A stretch of DNA of 41,862 bases, from NCBI RefSeq assembly GCF_900111095.1, contig NZ_FOGB01000004.1, positions 1 to 41,862 of the forward strand, in the 5' to 3' direction. This DNA is from Amphritea atlantica (GTDB lineage Bacteria; Pseudomonadota; Gammaproteobacteria; Pseudomonadales; Balneatricaceae). The stretch's first letter is position 1; every line of letters starts with the position of its first letter. Positions 17,805-25,530 of this stretch are shown here, piece after piece. The notes under the pieces were generated by a model. It worked only from the letters and a program-made list of their open reading frames with translations, did not search any database and was not told the origin of the DNA. Position numbers and translations under genes: made by a program.

Positions 17805-18128
17805 ATGCCAAAACCAGAGATTCATGTGTTTGTCTGTAACCAGACACGGCCCGAGGGACATCCCCGGGGAAGCTGCGGCGCTACAGGCGCTGCACAGATT
17901 ACCCAGGCGCTTTCAGAGGAAGTGGCTAAACGTAATCTTTTTAACAAAGTTGCTGTGACGGCAACCGGTTGTCTGGGCCCCTGTGATTGTGGTCCAAATG
18001 TGCTGGTTTATCCGGGGTCTTACCTCTATATCCGGGTGAAACCTGAGGATGTTACCCAGATTGTTGAACAGCACCTGATTGCCGGTGAGCCGGTTAAGGA
18101 ACTGCTGGCACCGGATGAGCTCTGGTAA
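17805..18128 (+). CDS. Thioredoxin-like [2Fe-2S] ferredoxin (Shethna I type)
   Basis: 107 residues from ATG 17805, preceded by CAGGAG; an upstream TTG at 17781 is less likely. Ligands Cys11 (FVCNQTR), Cys24 (GSCGATG), Cys56 (TGCLGPC) and Cys60, the pattern of thioredoxin-fold ferredoxins such as Azotobacter FeSI, which is encoded at the same place in its nif cluster. Probable electron carrier. A 30-bp duplication covers its last codons and stop. Confidence 0.88.
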   Translation: MPKPEIHVFVCNQTRPEGHPRGSCGATGAAQITQALSEEVAKRNLFNKVAVTATGCLGPCDCGPNVLVYPGSYLYIRVKPEDVTQIVEQHLIAGEPVKELLAPDELW

Positions 18129-18179
18129 ACAGGGCTTTGGTAAACTGATCTCTGGTAAACAGTGCTTTGGTAAGAAAGC
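18120..18179 (+). repeat. 30-bp tandem duplication at the ferredoxin stop
   Basis: Units 18120-18149 and 18150-18179 share CTCTGGTAAACAG-N-GCTTTGGTAA. Each is itself made of two related ~15-bp halves. The first copy contains the last two codons and the stop codon of the [2Fe-2S] ferredoxin gene, so the copy downstream is a displaced gene end. Confidence 0.7.
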
Positions 18180-18228
18180 ACTCTGCCAATAACCGCGTCA
18201 GTACGTGAACGATTAAAAGGCAATAAAG

Positions 18229-18600
18229 ATGAGTGAAACCGCTGTGGCGCGACTGATCGCTCAGTTCGGTCCGCTGTTGGAGGCTTCTCTGGAAGCGGCC
18301 AGCGTGAAACTGACTCAGGCGGGCTTCGGCAGTGTGCTCCTGCCATCACTGCGGCAGTTTCAGTTTGAAACCCGAAAAGAGCCCCTGAACGGTGACGATA
18401 CCCTGAATGGCCGCTGGGCAGACAGCAATAGTCAGCGGCGCGGCTGGCTGGTGATTAACTGTGATGGTTCGATGATGCTGGAGATCGATCTGATCTGCCC
18501 CTGGCCGGATAAACAACAGGTCTGGGCAGAGTCGGTGTCTGTGTGGGGCTCAGATCCTCAACGGCTGAGTGCAGAAGTGACACCGATGCAGATGCTGTGA
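18229..18600 (+). CDS. Unknown nif-block protein (123 residues)
   Basis: 123 residues, soluble, no cysteine-rich or membrane part apart from two cysteines (NCDGS, DLICPWP). The LVINCDGSMMLEIDLICPWP segment looks like beta-strands. I do not recognise the family. It lies between the ferredoxin genes and iscA in the nifE transcript, with AAAGG-N-AATAAAG before ATG 18229, so it is probably expressed with NifA control. It could assist the ferredoxins or cofactor proteins, but nothing in the sequence proves that. Confidence 0.7.
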   Translation: MSETAVARLIAQFGPLLEASLEAASVKLTQAGFGSVLLPSLRQFQFETRKEPLNGDDTLNGRWADSNSQRRGWLVINCDGSMMLEIDLICPWPDKQQVWAESVSVWGSDPQRLSAEVTPMQML

Positions 18601-18650
18601 GCGCCTTCACCGGAGAATGATGCGTCATCGCATCGCCAACAGAGGTATAT

Positions 18651-19070
18651 ATGACCGATTTAAAGATTATTCTGGTACATCTGAATCCGATCAGTGCCCG
18701 GTTGTCGTTCTGGATCGATTGTTCAACACCTCAGCCATTTGGCTGCCTGCCAGGAGGGCTGCCGGCGCTGACCTCCCTGATTGAAGCGGAGCAGCCGCAA
18801 GCGGTGACGCCTCATCCGGCCCGGCATCTCAGTCAACTGGCAGAGTATCTGGGAGTGGATGAAGCTCTGTTGCAGGTGGTCAGCCCGACCCTGGCCTGGG
18901 TCGACACCGCACAACAACCCGTTGCTGTGTCACTGGTTCGGATCACCACCACCGATCTGCCTCAGCCGCAGGCCAATGGCACTTTTATCTCGTTGCTGGA
19001 ACTGCTTAAAGTGCCAGTTGTTGAACGTCTGCTATTCAGAAAAGCCTATGAGTGTCTGTTGGGTGATTAA
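18651..19070 (+). CDS. Unknown nif-block protein (139 residues)
   Basis: 139 residues starting MTDLKIILVHLNPISARLSF, leucine- and proline-rich, no signal peptide and no metal motif. ATG 18651 follows AGAGG. Family not recognised. It lies 50 bases after the preceding unknown gene, so the two are probably co-transcribed at the end of the nifE block. No terminator is obvious before the iscA promoter. Confidence 0.7.
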   Translation: MTDLKIILVHLNPISARLSFWIDCSTPQPFGCLPGGLPALTSLIEAEQPQAVTPHPARHLSQLAEYLGVDEALLQVVSPTLAWVDTAQQPVAVSLVRITTTDLPQPQANGTFISLLELLKVPVVERLLFRKAYECLLGD

Positions 19071-19084
19071 ATCCGTTTTCACTT

Positions 19085-19100
19085 TGTCGTAATTCCTACA
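19085..19100 (+). promoter_or_regulatory. NifA upstream activator sequence of iscA-nifUS
   Basis: TGT-N10-ACA (TGTCGTAATTCCTACA), ending 95 bp before the -24 GG at 19196. Confidence 0.75.
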
Positions 19101-19142
19101 ATACCCCTTCAATTGTCATACTGCCCCCGAACACACCCTCCA

Positions 19143-19156
19143 TTGATTTACATCAA
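19143..19156 (+). promoter_or_regulatory. FNR/Anr box upstream of iscA-nifUS
   Basis: TTGATTTACATCAA is a perfect TTGAT-N4-ATCAA site. It lies between the NifA site and the sigma-54 promoter. AT-rich sequence about 30-40 bases downstream could hold a -10 box for an FNR-driven sigma-70 promoter. Suggests oxygen control in addition to NifA. Confidence 0.75.
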
Positions 19157-19194
19157 CTATATGAATATTAAGGTTTTTTAATTTTTATCTTCAA

Positions 19195-19210
19195 TGGCAC
19201 CCGGCTTGCA
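19195..19210 (+). promoter_or_regulatory. Sigma-54 promoter of iscA-nifUS
   Basis: TGGCACCCGGCTTGCA, GG (19196-19197), N10, GC (19208-19209); 40 bases before ATG 19251. The best consensus match in the window with that of nifE. Confidence 0.85.
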
Positions 19211-19250
19211 CTGCATATAACTGAACACTCGGATTGATGAGGACGAGATC

Positions 19251-19574
19251 ATGATTCAGCTAACAGAGAGCGCAGTCAGTGCTATTTCCCGGTTTATTGA
19301 TCAGGCCAATAAGCCTGTGTTTGGTTTACGTATCCGGGTCGATGGGGGCGGCTGTTCCGGCTTCAAATACGGTATGAAACTCGAAGAGGCTAGCGCTGAA
19401 GAGGATCAGATTATTGAGTGCAGTGGGGTGAAAATTCTTGTTGATGGGGAGAGCGCACCACTGCTTAGCGGCGTAACAGTCGATTTTCTGGATGGCCTTG
19501 AGGGGTCGGGTTTTAAGTTTGAAAACCCGAACGCAACAGAGAGCTGTAACTGCGGTAAATCCTTCGCAGGTTAA
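19251..19574 (+). CDS. iscA: IscA/HesB-type iron-sulfur carrier of the nif set
   Basis: 107 residues. A-type carrier that takes clusters or iron from NifU and passes them to nif apoproteins. Ligands Cys35 (GGGCSGF), Cys99 and Cys101 (SCNCGKS) are all present. First gene of iscA-nifU-nifS with NifA, sigma-54 and FNR sites upstream; GATGAGGACGAG precedes ATG. The nif-specific assignment (IscA-nif) rests on the neighbours. Confidence 0.93.
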   Translation: MIQLTESAVSAISRFIDQANKPVFGLRIRVDGGGCSGFKYGMKLEEASAEEDQIIECSGVKILVDGESAPLLSGVTVDFLDGLEGSGFKFENPNATESCNCGKSFAG

Positions 19575-19610
19575 CCACTGACCGGTAACAGATAGATAGA
19601 GGAATTCGAT

Positions 19611-20534
19611 ATGTGGGATTATTCTGAAAAAGTTAAAGAACATTTTTATAACCCCAAGAATGCCGGGGCCGCTGAAAATGCAAATGCGACCGGTGAAGTT
19701 GGATCATTAAGCTGTGGTGATGCACTGCGGCTGACCCTTAAAGTGGACCCGGACAGCGAGGTTATTCTCGATGCGGGTTTCCAGACCTTCGGCTGTGGTT
19801 CTGCGATAGCATCCTCCTCCGCTCTGACGGAGATCATTAAAGGGATGACACTGGATCAGGCACTGGAGGTATCTAACCAGGATATCGCTGATTTTCTTGA
19901 CGGCCTGCCACCGGAAAAGATGCACTGCTCCGTCATGGGACGTGAAGCGCTGCAGGCCGCTGTTGCTGATTATCGCGGTGAGGTGTGGAGTGATGATCAC
20001 GAAGAGGGTGCGCTGGTTTGTAAGTGCTTCGCTATCGATGAGGTGATGATTGAAGACACTATCCGGGCTAATAACCTGACAAGTGTTGAAGAGGTGACCA
20101 ACTACACCAAAGCGGGTGGTGGTTGTTCAGCCTGTCATGAAGGGATCGAAAATATTCTAAGCCGGGTGATGGCAGAGAGCGGTGAGGAGTTTGTTGCCGG
20201 TGGTGTAGGAAGTGCCGTTGCCGCCAGTAGCCCTGCTGCTGCATCAGCGCCGGCTGAGGCCGCACCGAAAACCGACATTAAACGCATCAGCACCATTATG
20301 CGGGTGCTGGAAGCGGTGCGTCCACGTTTGCAGGCCGATGGCGGTGATTGTGAACTGATGGATATTGACGGTAATACCATCTACGTCAATCTGACCGGTG
20401 CCTGCATGGGTTGCCAGATGGCCTCGATGACCCTGGGTGGTATTCAGCAGCAGCTGATTGAGGAACTGGGTGAGTTTGTACGCCTGGTGCAGGTTGAAAA
20501 GAAGGCGGATCAACTGGTTGGAATAGGGGGTTAA
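19611..20534 (+). CDS. nifU: Iron-sulfur scaffold NifU
   Basis: 307 residues, full three-domain form. N-terminal IscU-like scaffold with Cys35, Cys62, Cys106; central permanent [2Fe-2S] domain with Cys137, Cys139, Cys172, Cys175; an alanine-rich linker at about 196-218; C-terminal Nfu domain with CxxC at 265-268. Assembles clusters for NifH and NifB from sulfur delivered by NifS. AGAGGAATTC precedes ATG; nifS starts 3 bases after its stop. Confidence 0.97.
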   Translation: MWDYSEKVKEHFYNPKNAGAAENANATGEVGSLSCGDALRLTLKVDPDSEVILDAGFQTFGCGSAIASSSALTEIIKGMTLDQALEVSNQDIADFLDGLPPEKMHCSVMGREALQAAVADYRGEVWSDDHEEGALVCKCFAIDEVMIEDTIRANNLTSVEEVTNYTKAGGGCSACHEGIENILSRVMAESGEEFVAGGVGSAVAASSPAAASAPAEAAPKTDIKRISTIMRVLEAVRPRLQADGGDCELMDIDGNTIYVNLTGACMGCQMASMTLGGIQQQLIEELGEFVRLVQVEKKADQLVGIGG

Positions 20535-20536
20535 CC

Positions 20537-21745
20537 ATGAGTGATATCTATCTGGATAACAATGCGACCACGATGGTGTCTCCTGAAGTACTGGAAGAGA
20601 TGCTTCCCTTTTTCAGCGAGCAGTTTGGTAACCCATCTTCGCTGCACAGCTTTGGTAATAAGGTCGGTTTTGCCCTGAAGAAAGCCCGACAGCAGGTACA
20701 GGCGTTGCTGGGGGCAGAGCATGACTCTGAAATTATCTTTACCTCCTGCGGTACAGAATCAGATTCAACGGCGATTCTATCAGCCCTGAAAGCGCAGCCA
20801 GAACGTAAAGAGATTATCACCACGGTAGTTGAACACCCGGCGGTGCTGACCCTGTGCGAATATCTTGAAACAGAAGGCTATACCGTTCATAAGCTGGAAG
20901 TGGACAGTAAGGGGCGTCTGGATCTTGATCAGTACGCCAGCCTCCTGAGCGACCGGGTAGCGGTGGTCAGTGTGATGTGGGCCAACAATGAGAGTGGCAC
21001 CATCTTCCCGGTGGAGAAGATGGCGGATATGGCCAACGAAGCCGGTGTTATGTTTCATACCGATGCGGTTCAGGCGGTGGGTAAACTACCGATCAATCTG
21101 CAGCAGAGCAATATTCATATGCTCTCTCTGTCCGGTCATAAACTGCATGCCCCGAAAGGGATTGGCGTGCTCTACCTGAAACGGGGTACCCGTTTCCGTC
21201 CGCTACTGCGGGGTGGCCATCAGGAGCGCGGTCGCCGTGCTGGTACTGAGAACGCTGCAGCCGTTGTTGGGCTGGGCAAAGCCTGCGAACTGGCTATGCA
21301 ACATATGGAGTTCGAAAATACCACGGTGAAAGCGATGCGTGATCGTCTGGAAGAGGGCATTCTGGCGGCGGTACCTTATAGTTTTCCGACCGGTGATACG
21401 GATAATCGCCTGCCCAATACCGCCAGTATCGCGTTTGAATATATTGAGGGCGAGGCAATTTTGTTGCTGATGAATAAGGTCGGTATTGCCGCCTCCAGTG
21501 GTTCTGCCTGTACCTCGGGGTCTCTGGAACCATCACACGTGATGCGGGCGATGGGTATTCCCTATACTGCTGCCCACGGCACGGTGCGTTTCTCTTTCTC
21601 CCGCTACAACACCATGGAAGAGGTGGAACGGGTGATAGCCGAAGTGCCTGAGATAGTTGCAAAACTTCGCAAGCTATCGCCTTACTGGGATGGTAATGGT
21701 CCGGCAGAGGATCCAGAGCAGGCGTTTGCACCTGTCTATGCCTGA
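20537..21745 (+). CDS. nifS: Cysteine desulfurase NifS
   Basis: 402 residues. PLP enzyme that releases sulfur from cysteine for NifU. The PLP lysine is in LSGHKLHAPKGIG, and the catalytic cysteine lies in SSGSACTSGSLEPSHV. NNATT near the N-terminus and the ERGRRAGTEN segment fit the NifS branch. Follows nifU by 2 bases. NifV, the usual next gene in Azotobacter-type clusters, is absent; a NifX-like gene comes instead. Confidence 0.96.
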   Translation: MSDIYLDNNATTMVSPEVLEEMLPFFSEQFGNPSSLHSFGNKVGFALKKARQQVQALLGAEHDSEIIFTSCGTESDSTAILSALKAQPERKEIITTVVEHPAVLTLCEYLETEGYTVHKLEVDSKGRLDLDQYASLLSDRVAVVSVMWANNESGTIFPVEKMADMANEAGVMFHTDAVQAVGKLPINLQQSNIHMLSLSGHKLHAPKGIGVLYLKRGTRFRPLLRGGHQERGRRAGTENAAAVVGLGKACELAMQHMEFENTTVKAMRDRLEEGILAAVPYSFPTGDTDNRLPNTASIAFEYIEGEAILLLMNKVGIAASSGSACTSGSLEPSHVMRAMGIPYTAAHGTVRFSFSRYNTMEEVERVIAEVPEIVAKLRKLSPYWDGNGPAEDPEQAFAPVYA

Positions 21746-21750
21746 TCACT

Positions 21751-21786
21751 TGGCGAAGGGAGGGATTCGAACCCTCCCTGTGTCAC
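21751..21786 (-). other. tRNA 3'-end-like hairpin after nifS
   Basis: On the minus strand the sequence reads as a T-arm and acceptor end: GGGAGGG, loop TTCGAAT, CCCTCCC, then TTCGCCA. GGTTCGAATCC-type loop and terminal CCA are tRNA-like. No anticodon arm or 5' half lies upstream in that orientation, so it is at most a 3' fragment, as left by integration at a tRNA gene. On the plus strand it is a perfect 7-bp hairpin 13 bases after the nifS stop region and may act as a partial terminator. Confidence 0.5.
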
Positions 21787-21843
21787 TTTATTGACTAAGC
21801 TTTTTATTCACTAAGCTTGCGCTGCGTTTAGCTGGAGGTAATC

Positions 21844-22320
21844 ATGACTGAGTGTCTGTCTTATCCGAGTATTGCTGAGGCTAACCCTAACTTCGATGAT
21901 CTGATTGTGGCGTTTGCTTCGATGGAGGGGGGTATGGTCGATCAGCATTTTGGTTCTGCTCAGGGCTTTTATGTCTACTCTGTTAACAGTCATTCTGCTC
22001 AACTCCTGACGAGCCAGAGCTTTGCTGCGGCCGCTCAGGATGGCAATGAAGACAAGTTAAAACCCAAACTCAGATGGCTGGTGGGCGCGGATCTGATGTA
22101 TTGCGGATCCATTGGTGGCTCTGCCACAAAACAGCTGATCTCTCTGGGAATCACTCCGGTTCAGGTTAAAGGCGGGCCCGATGTGGATGAGTTACTGGAA
22201 TCGATACAGACTCAGCTGGCGGGAGAGAAAGCGTTCTGGTTACAGAATATTATCAATCAGAAAATGAAACAGAGTGCCGGCAATTTTGCAGAGATGGCAG
22301 AAGAGGACTGGGATGAATAG
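21844..22320 (+). CDS. NifX-like cofactor-binding domain protein
   Basis: 158 residues, one NifX/NafY-fold domain. The core FDDLIVAFASMEGGMVDQHF and GSAQGFYVY match NifX around the HFG histidine, with VGADLMYCGSIGGSATKQL as the second part of the fold. ATG 21844 follows CTGGAGG. It probably binds NifB-co or FeMo-co or carries iron-molybdenum intermediates. Same strand as nifS, no separate -24/-12 element seen, so likely read through from nifS. The acidic EEDWDE tail resembles that of NifX. Confidence 0.85.
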   Translation: MTECLSYPSIAEANPNFDDLIVAFASMEGGMVDQHFGSAQGFYVYSVNSHSAQLLTSQSFAAAAQDGNEDKLKPKLRWLVGADLMYCGSIGGSATKQLISLGITPVQVKGGPDVDELLESIQTQLAGEKAFWLQNIINQKMKQSAGNFAEMAEEDWDE

Positions 22321-22322
22321 TG

Positions 22323-22805
22323 ATGCCAGACATACTTAACCGGTTTCTATGGGGGATCTTTCCACCGCCAGAGATCCGCCAGTTTGATCTTTGCTGTTCC
22401 GATTTTTTAGAACAACGTTTTTTCCACCCCCGCCTGCATGCCAGTAATCCTCTTATACCACTGAAAAGATCGCTTCAGGCGCTGCTTCAGAGTCCGGAGC
22501 AGATTGTTGAACAGATTCAACGGCATCAGATACCGGTTGAACACTATTTTCTCCTCTGTATCGACCACTTTGTCAGAGAATATCTTGAAGATGAACTGAT
22601 CGGAACCGGTGAGGTTGTCGGCGAGAGCGCCAGCCATCCCGGTAGTGAAACGGTTATCAGTAACCAGGCCGAAGAGTGTTTGCGACTGCTTCACCTGATT
22701 GAACAGCAGATGGAGTTGCGAGGCTATCGTTACGACAGTGCAATGCTCAACGAGTATTTTTTACCAGCCAGCGAAACAGAGAAAACTGCGAGGGGAGATA
22801 GATAA
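22323..22805 (+). CDS. Unknown nif-associated protein (160 residues)
   Basis: About 160 residues, starting at ATG 22323 (GTG 22320 is just before it), overlapping closely with the NifX-like gene's stop. Aromatic-rich start (NRFLWGIFPPPEIRQFDLCC), then helical. No recognised domain, signal peptide or metal motif. Last gene of the iscA-nifUS block, so probably NifA-controlled. Its last 59 bases run convergently into the gene for the amidotransferase on the other strand. Confidence 0.65.
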   Translation: MPDILNRFLWGIFPPPEIRQFDLCCSDFLEQRFFHPRLHASNPLIPLKRSLQALLQSPEQIVEQIQRHQIPVEHYFLLCIDHFVREYLEDELIGTGEVVGESASHPGSETVISNQAEECLRLLHLIEQQMELRGYRYDSAMLNEYFLPASETEKTARGDR

Positions 22806-23409
22806 GATATTCCGGGTGCCACTGCACCGCAATGATCTTATGCTGGTCAGACTCGACCGCCTGGGTGATCTCATCCAGATCCCGGCCAACAACCCGCAGC
22901 CCTTTTCCGGTGGATTTTATCGCCTGGTGGTGCAGACTGTTCACCCTCAGATGAACCTTGTTGAAGATATCTGCCAGTTTTGACTCAGCGGTTATTTTCA
23001 CCTGTTTGGTGGGTAGCAGTCCTGGTCGGTTATAGGTGTGTTGCCTGAGTGAGCGTATGTCCGGGTGCAGGGTTCCGCCTAACACCACATTGATCAGTTG
23101 CGCCCCCCGGCAGATGCCCATCAGCGGGATATCGTTATCCAGCGCTGTCTTAATCCAGCGTATCTCCAGCTCATCCCGTGCCGGATCGCTTTTGACCGGC
23201 TTATCAATGTCGCCCTGATAATGCTCTGGGCTGATATCATCGCCCCCCCCAATCAGCAGGCCATCCAGTGGTTGACCACTGGCCGAATGGCGCACGCTGA
23301 TCCGTTCAGGAGTCGCCCCGGCCAGTCGCAGGGCCAGTGCTGCGCACCACCAGCCGGGAGACCAGAACTTCGCCGTCCCGGTTACGCCAATGCGTGGTTT
23401 TTTAGCCAT
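22747..23409 (-). CDS. Class I glutamine amidotransferase-like hydrolase (peptidase C26)
   Basis: 220 residues from ATG 23409; an upstream start at 23430 is possible. Nucleophile Cys100 in MGICRGAQLIN, and His198/Glu200 in QWHPEY complete the triad. GGGDDISPEHY at 55-65 is the signature of gamma-glutamyl-GABA hydrolase (PuuD) relatives, which cut gamma-glutamyl amides. It overlaps the amidoligase gene by 28 bases, so the two work together: the ligase joins an amide and this enzyme opens it or supplies ammonia. Within the nif island it may make or turn over a small gamma-glutamyl or peptide metabolite. No nif promoter was found for the pair. Confidence 0.85.
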   Translation of the reverse strand: MAKKPRIGVTGTAKFWSPGWWCAALALRLAGATPERISVRHSASGQPLDGLLIGGGDDISPEHYQGDIDKPVKSDPARDELEIRWIKTALDNDIPLMGICRGAQLINVVLGGTLHPDIRSLRQHTYNRPGLLPTKQVKITAESKLADIFNKVHLRVNSLHHQAIKSTGKGLRVVGRDLDEITQAVESDQHKIIAVQWHPEYLIYLPSQFSLFRWLVKNTR

Positions 23410-24356
23410 TGATCGATATACTCTGTCCACAGTTTACGGCTGACACCCAATAGTGACTGCTCAGCTGCCAGAAAAGCGGCACTTAACTCATTCAGGTGAT
23501 CCGGTTGGCAGGCCAGCTGTTCCACAACCCACCAGATATTCCATGACAGCGCCAAAGACCAGTTTTCATGTTCAATGTTGCAATTGGGCATGCGGTAATG
23601 GAAGGTGGGCCGGGGCTTAATTTTGGGGTCGTCGATACAGCGGCGTACCCTGTCCTCATCAATCTCTGCCAATAGTGGCAACAGATCCAGTGCCCGGTTG
23701 CGCGAGGCGTTGTGTTGAAGATAATCGCTGAAGATTATCTCCATATCCGGGTGGTCACGGGATAGCAGTTGTTTAATATATTTTTCCGGATAAAGATCTA
23801 TATAGGGGCTGATCTTACGGGTTGTATTCACCTCGTGGGCCTCTACCAGCCACCACTGCAACAGGGAAAAGGCTCTCAGATAATTAAACAGTGTAGCGGC
23901 ATCTAACGAGGGGATTTCGCTATTAATATGCACCCCATATGCAGCAATCATCGACTCTTCTGTGCCGATAGCACCCGCTTGCCGCAGTTGCATCACTAAC
24001 TCATCAAGCTGATTCAACCGGGATAGCGTAATGGGAGGACAAACCACCTCAACCGGCACCAGCAAACCGGCAGCATCACTCAGCAGTTCCAGCCAGGGCT
24101 GATCCTTATCACTGGCGGCTTTTTCTTTCAGATAGTTCCAGTCCAGTTCAATATTGAACGCCCCCAAACCGGCACAATGGATAACCGTTTCTGCCGCGGT
24201 CTGATGTTTCAGCGTGCCATTGAGGGTCTCTCTGACTATCTCCGAGGTCTGCTGTAGTGTTAAACCGGAAAACTCCAGCTCGAAGCCCACCTTCCTTTCA
24301 GCCCCTTCTTTATTCACGGTACAGGATGGTGACTTGAAACTCTGTGTCTGATTCAT
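23382..24356 (-). CDS. Amidoligase family protein
   Basis: 324 residues from ATG 24356 (AGAGGA about 10 bases before); an upstream start at 24410 is possible. KVGFELEFSGL near the start and FNIELDWNYL are the acidic metal-ATP residues of the amidoligase_2 family, distant relatives of glutamine synthetase. Then YGVHINSEIPSLDAATL and the FHYRMPNCNIEHENWSL segment match the family's conserved core. Such proteins are thought to join an amino group to a carboxylate with ATP. Overlaps the amidotransferase gene by 28 bases. Substrate unknown. Confidence 0.85.
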   Translation of the reverse strand: MNQTQSFKSPSCTVNKEGAERKVGFELEFSGLTLQQTSEIVRETLNGTLKHQTAAETVIHCAGLGAFNIELDWNYLKEKAASDKDQPWLELLSDAAGLLVPVEVVCPPITLSRLNQLDELVMQLRQAGAIGTEESMIAAYGVHINSEIPSLDAATLFNYLRAFSLLQWWLVEAHEVNTTRKISPYIDLYPEKYIKQLLSRDHPDMEIIFSDYLQHNASRNRALDLLPLLAEIDEDRVRRCIDDPKIKPRPTFHYRMPNCNIEHENWSLALSWNIWWVVEQLACQPDHLNELSAAFLAAEQSLLGVSRKLWTEYIDQWLKNHALA

Positions 24357-24780
24357 TGATCCATAATCCTCTGGTGACACCAAAACAGTAATACGGTTAA
24401 AAACGGTCATCAGATCAGTTTAATCTGGCAGGGGATTCCCCTGTCGGCCCATTAGTCTGCCTGACCTGATCGCCGAATAGGCGATCGAGCCGGGTTAACA
24501 TCATTATCAGAGTAGTTCACTGTGAGACAATTGAAGAGGTGAAAGAGGGGGACAGTGGAATCGATGGTACAGCGTTAATTTCGGCGATATTACATCAGTA
24601 GCGGATAGGCAGGCTGTTGAAACAACCGGCCCAGATCAAAATTAACACCCTTTTTTCTACACGCAGACGGGATATCCTGGTGAATAACGCTATAGTCTGC
24701 TGTTGGGAGACGTTCTGATCAGGGCCTGCGCGGTGCAACGCGGGCTGATCTGATCAGAACGTAAACGGCCCGCGCAAGGG
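24357..24780. other. Gap between amidoligase and 185-residue protein genes
   Basis: 424 bases without a gene. It holds the palindrome CAGGGG-ATT-CCCCTG (24429-24443), a 7-bp hairpin GATCGCC/GGCGATC (24468-24486) and the long inverted repeat at 24711-24761. No convincing -24/-12 promoter for the amidoligase was found. Confidence 0.6.
24711..24761. terminator. Long inverted repeat downstream of the 185-residue protein gene
   Basis: CGTTCTGATCA (24711-24721) and TGATCAGAACG (24751-24761) pair perfectly over 11 bp. An inner GC-rich stem (GCCTGCG/CGCGGGC) extends it into a near-continuous hairpin. It lies 20 bases downstream of the stop codon of the minus-strand gene; no T-run, so either a terminator of the rho-assisted kind or a stabiliser. 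Confidence 0.5.
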
Positions 24781-25338
24781 TTAAACTGCCCCCCAGCCTT
24801 CCCGCTTGGCGTCGGTGATCATCGTCATCGCAGCGTCAAATGCAACGCTGGCATATTTAGGCTTGTAGGTTTTCAGCTCTTCGTAGACGGTGACCAGTTT
24901 GTTGCCCGCAGACTGACCTTTCAGATCGCTTTTCTCAATTGCCAGCTCCTCCATGGTTTCATTCCAGGGTACACCCTGAGTCATTGGAATCAGGATGAAA
25001 TTGAAGCCAGAAATGTCGGTGACAACGGCTTTCTCCAGATTAACCACATAGATCAGGGCACTGATGTCGCTGGCAAAATCTGCACTGTACTTGTCCATCA
25101 GGGCGGGAAGAGAGTCCATGGAATCGACAACACCACCGAGCATTCTGATCTTGTCGTCTGCCAGTATAAAAACGCCCCGCATCACATCGACAGGTGGTTT
25201 TGAGTGGCCTTTGTCATCGCCAATCTCACCTTCGATCAGAATCAGTTCTCCCCGATAGGCTTGCATCTGTGTATCCGTTGATTCGAGAAAGTTAACGTTA
25301 AAGAAGAGCCCTTTTTGCTTATATTGATCAAGTAACAT
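24781..25338 (-). CDS. Unknown protein with its own NifA/sigma-54 promoter (185 residues)
   Basis: 185 residues, soluble, no membrane segment, no cysteine at all that I see. The LILIEGEIGDDKG and MRGVFILADDKIRML segments look like beta-strands; the second half has ALIYVVNLEKAVV and ISGFNFILIPMTQGVP, then helical KPKYASVAFDAAMTMITDAK. ATG 25338 follows GGAG. I cannot name its family. The -24/-12 promoter at 25388-25404 and a NifA site at 25531-25546 show it belongs to the nif regulon. Downstream of the hemerythrin operon but separately promoted. A nitrogenase-linked role is inferred; nothing more specific. Confidence 0.75.
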   Translation of the reverse strand: MLLDQYKQKGLFFNVNFLESTDTQMQAYRGELILIEGEIGDDKGHSKPPVDVMRGVFILADDKIRMLGGVVDSMDSLPALMDKYSADFASDISALIYVVNLEKAVVTDISGFNFILIPMTQGVPWNETMEELAIEKSDLKGQSAGNKLVTVYEELKTYKPKYASVAFDAAMTMITDAKREGWGAV

Positions 25339-25387
25339 GTCTACACTCCAGAGTATATAAAGCCGAATTCCAGCATTTTTCTCTGAA

Positions 25388-25404
25388 TTGCAATTAGCGT
25401 ACCT
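25388..25404 (-). promoter_or_regulatory. Sigma-54 promoter of the 185-residue protein
   Basis: On the minus strand AGGTACGCTAATTGCAA; GG and GC separated by N10, with TTGCA perfect. The -12 lies about 52 bases upstream of ATG 25338. Confidence 0.75.
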
Positions 25405-25530
25405 AAGGTGGATTTATCTTTAACCTGTTATTTTTTATATAAAAAATATAATCAGCTCTGTTTTCTTTGTTGGCTGTCGACAAAACCTGTACCGTTTGTT
25501 GTTTTTACTGCAGTTATTTGTTTCGACGCT

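Noticed and set aside
21751-21786. A functional tRNA gene
   Set aside because: Only the T-arm and acceptor end are present; no D-arm, anticodon arm or 5' acceptor strand follows in the required direction.
24429-24443. GG-N10-GC match upstream of the amidoligase as a sigma-54 promoter
   Set aside because: The spacing fits by chance, but the sequence is the palindrome CAGGGG-ATT-CCCCTG and has neither a TGGCAC-like -24 nor a TTGC -12 box.
25480-25500. Second NifA site TTTGTTGGCTGTCGACAAA upstream of the 185-residue protein
   Set aside because: The TGT and ACA halves are 9 bases apart, not 10, unlike the other sites in the window.
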